Origin: an uncultured Oscillospiraceae bacterium
Lineage (GTDB): Bacteria > Bacillota_A > Clostridia > Oscillospirales > Acutalibacteraceae
Assembly (NCBI GenBank): GCA_910589395.1
Contig: CAJUTL010000016.1
Coordinates: forward strand, 1 to 64,000
DNA length: 64,000 nucleotides
Direction of reading: 5' to 3'
Each line of letters starts with the position of its first letter. Position 1 is the stretch's first letter. A program made the translations under genes and the position numbers. Below the pieces are notes generated by a model. The model saw only the letters and a list, made by a program, of their open reading frames with translations. It did no database searches and was not told the DNA's origin. Positions 62,906 through 64,000 of this stretch are shown piece after piece.

Positions 62906-63451
62906 ATGGAAGATGTAGCAGCATATCCCGCAAACACAAATCTTCTAAAGTATTACGATCCGAGAACCGGCCTCATTCCTGGTGTTGCCCCTATAAACGA
63001 TCCAATAAAAGCTCCCTTGAAAAAGGCAGAAAAGAGACTTTGGCAAGTAGTTGTACCGGGAACGGCAAGTATGGGAATTACCTCATCTGCATTCTTCGGT
63101 GTAGGCGGATCGGCTTCTAGTGGAATCATTGTGGATCGTGAAGGAAATATTGCCCATATCTCCTCAATTTCGGCAGGAGGTGGTAGTCCATCGGCATTTG
63201 CAGGAATGTATTTTAGTGCTACCTCTGCCCCAACAATTAAACAAGTCGAAAATAGTGTGTCTTTGCAAACAGGCGGATCTGTTGGTCCTGTTGGATTTGA
63301 GTATATCGTTTTGCCAGATAAGCAAACTGGAAATCTTTACGGAGGTGGAACAATAGCCTTTGGTCTGGGTGTGCTGGCAATTCCTGCTGAAGTTCATGCA
63401 ACTGTGCCAGTGTGTACAGATGTAATTTATCTCGGTAATATTTTTGATTGA
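61769..63451 (+). CDS. displaced (orphan) RHS core with alternative toxin tip
   Basis: A 560-residue open frame that begins inside the duplicated YD-repeat region, has no signal peptide and no ribosome binding site before ATG 61769, so it is probably not expressed as is. Residues 1-379 repeat the core of the main gene, with SRFINADSYASTGQGF and NPVSRVDADG; residues 380-560 are a different tip, Gly/Ser-rich and beta-like (SMGITSSAFFGVGGSASSG, IIVDREGNIAHISSIS, GGGTIAFGLGVLAIPAEVHA). No known toxin family is recognised. Recombination through the shared core would place this tip on the main protein. A partner gene follows at 63469. Confidence 0.8.
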   Translation: MELGTGRSLTFGYDNLLRLQSETLEGIYQRRRNYGETTTANKETNRPNYFIYYKPDGTTVKLGYRYLYDAAGNIKQVYSREGENALALESSYEYDKFGQLIKADTGNGLETYTYDTAGNMLSRTVASTVKSFGYENSRWGDLLTSYRGQKLAYEGQSYNSSTNTVSGNPVSGNPVSYYNGRRWDMTWKNGKQLASATSSGRTVSYEYDKNGLRTSKTYNGTRYDYAYAGDKLVWQGWSGNEMYFFYDNTGAPIAFWYFPKGGARVTGYYFTNAQGDVVRIEDPDGKLLASYGYDVWGKVIVSSGSVSAINPLKYRGYYHDTETGFYYLQSRYYDPVVSRFINADSYASTGQGFLGYNMFAYCGNNPVSRVDADGNKYTMMEDVAAYPANTNLLKYYDPRTGLIPGVAPINDPIKAPLKKAEKRLWQVVVPGTASMGITSSAFFGVGGSASSGIIVDREGNIAHISSISAGGGSPSAFAGMYFSATSAPTIKQVENSVSLQTGGSVGPVGFEYIVLPDKQTGNLYGGGTIAFGLGVLAIPAEVHATVPVCTDVIYLGNIFD

Positions 63452-63468
63452 TAAGAGGGAGTCAAAAG

Positions 63469-64000
63469 ATGAAATATAAAATTTCAAAGATTGAAATCAT
63501 ATGGGCTGTTCTGTCTTTCCCGCTTTTTCTGTTTATTTTGACTACTGTCCTTTCGGGCGCTGGTAATATATCTTATCAGGGATTTGCCTATGACAGGGAA
63601 GGAAATTTGTATCTTGGCAGAAAATACAGGATCGATGTTTTTGCTCCAAACGGAGAGATGGCGCATTCTATTCCGGTGGAATCAAACATGAGTTACGATT
63701 TTACACTTAAAGATGAAACTGTCATTGTGCACGCCGGTTCTTTTCTATATTGGATAGACCTTTCGGGCAATGTCCTAACAAAAAAACAGGAAACTCGCGA
63801 AGGGTGGGAAATAGTTCCGCCAAACCAAGAGAATATATTTATCAGCGATGACGGAATAAAATATACCATGGAGTATTCTGGCTTTTTTTCTTCAAGTATC
63901 TATCGGTGGGACGGAGATCAAAAGACAAAGATCTTCACCATGCCTTGGTTTGATTATCTGACTAGATTGATTACTGTCTTTACTTTCGGCGGCATGATCG
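63469..64000 (+). CDS. putative membrane-anchored protein, possible immunity partner of the second tip (partial)
   Basis: Starts at ATG 63469 with GAGGGAG upstream, 17 bp after the displaced tip, and runs off the window (about 177 codons seen, no stop). The N-terminus IEIIWAVLSFPLFLFILTTVL is one membrane segment; the rest is an extracytoplasmic-type beta-rich domain (YQGFAYDREGNLYLGRKYRI, then a repeat-like series resembling a beta-propeller: GNLYLG, AGSFLYWIDLSG, DDGIKYTMEYSG). The AT-rich base composition matches the tip before it. Function inferred only from position. Confidence 0.6.
   Translation, partial: MKYKISKIEIIWAVLSFPLFLFILTTVLSGAGNISYQGFAYDREGNLYLGRKYRIDVFAPNGEMAHSIPVESNMSYDFTLKDETVIVHAGSFLYWIDLSGNVLTKKQETREGWEIVPPNQENIFISDDGIKYTMEYSGFFSSSIYRWDGDQKTKIFTMPWFDYLTRLITVFTFGGMI

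Overview
The window looks like chromosomal DNA of a low-to-mid GC Gram-positive anaerobe of the Clostridia, most likely a gut member of the Oscillospirales (Ruminococcaceae sense). Evidence: strong AGGAGG-type ribosome binding sites, several consensus sigma-A promoters with 17-nt spacers, clostridial-type RpoB/RpoC/EF-Tu, LplB/LplC-type sugar importers paired with YesM/YesN-type two-component systems, an unfused AICAR formyltransferase next to a PurO-type IMP cyclohydrolase, and a large secreted YD-repeat toxin. Genus and species cannot be fixed from the sequence alone.

Layout. (1) 1-2 kb: an Rrf2 regulator and a small membrane protein, then about 1.2 kb of palindromic repeats. (2) 2-14.3 kb: the core expression block rpoB-rpoC, then rpsL-rpsG-fusA-tuf, with internal promoters before rpsL and tuf. 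(3) 14.4-16.8 kb: an effector-binding-domain protein, an HD phosphohydrolase and an SGNH hydrolase. (4) 17-38.4 kb: a carbohydrate-utilisation region holding two independent YesMN-type two-component systems, two sugar ABC importers that lack their own ATPase, a DUF4091 protein, a GH140-like hydrolase, an AEC transporter, sfsA and a GH120-type beta-xylosidase. The first system reads mainly on +, the second entirely on -. (5) 38.4-40 kb: an NfeD/SPFH membrane pair. (6) 40-47.4 kb: a purine cluster (purE, purM, purN, IMP cyclohydrolase, AICAR formyltransferase, a small Sm-like protein, purD) with an M29 aminopeptidase inside it. (7) 47.5-53.6 kb: an AT-richer S51 peptidase, a Gfo/Idh dehydrogenase, a TraX-like protein, a MazF without a visible antitoxin, tRNA-Leu(UAG), a GNAT enzyme, a second repeat field and a lipoprotein. 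(8) 53.7-64 kb: a 2353-residue secreted RHS/YD-repeat protein with a variable C-terminal toxin, followed by a candidate immunity gene resembling a catalytically dead ABC ATPase, then a displaced second RHS core plus alternative toxin tip and its putative membrane-anchored partner, which runs off the window.

How it works together. The sugar region fits sensing of an extracellular oligosaccharide by YesM-type kinases, uptake by lipoprotein-dependent importers (energised by an ATPase encoded elsewhere) and intracellular hydrolysis, probably of plant cell-wall fragments, since a GH120 xylosidase and a GH140/apiosidase-like enzyme are present. The RHS locus is a contact-dependent or secreted polymorphic-toxin system with a stored spare tip: 181 bp of perfect identity between the main gene and the spare cassette offers a route for tip switching. 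The most unusual observations are the degenerate ABC-like protein directly behind the first toxin tip, the two unassigned toxin tips, a Sm-like mini-protein translationally coupled to purD, and nested palindromic elements at three loci that share one outer scaffold but carry different inner hairpins.
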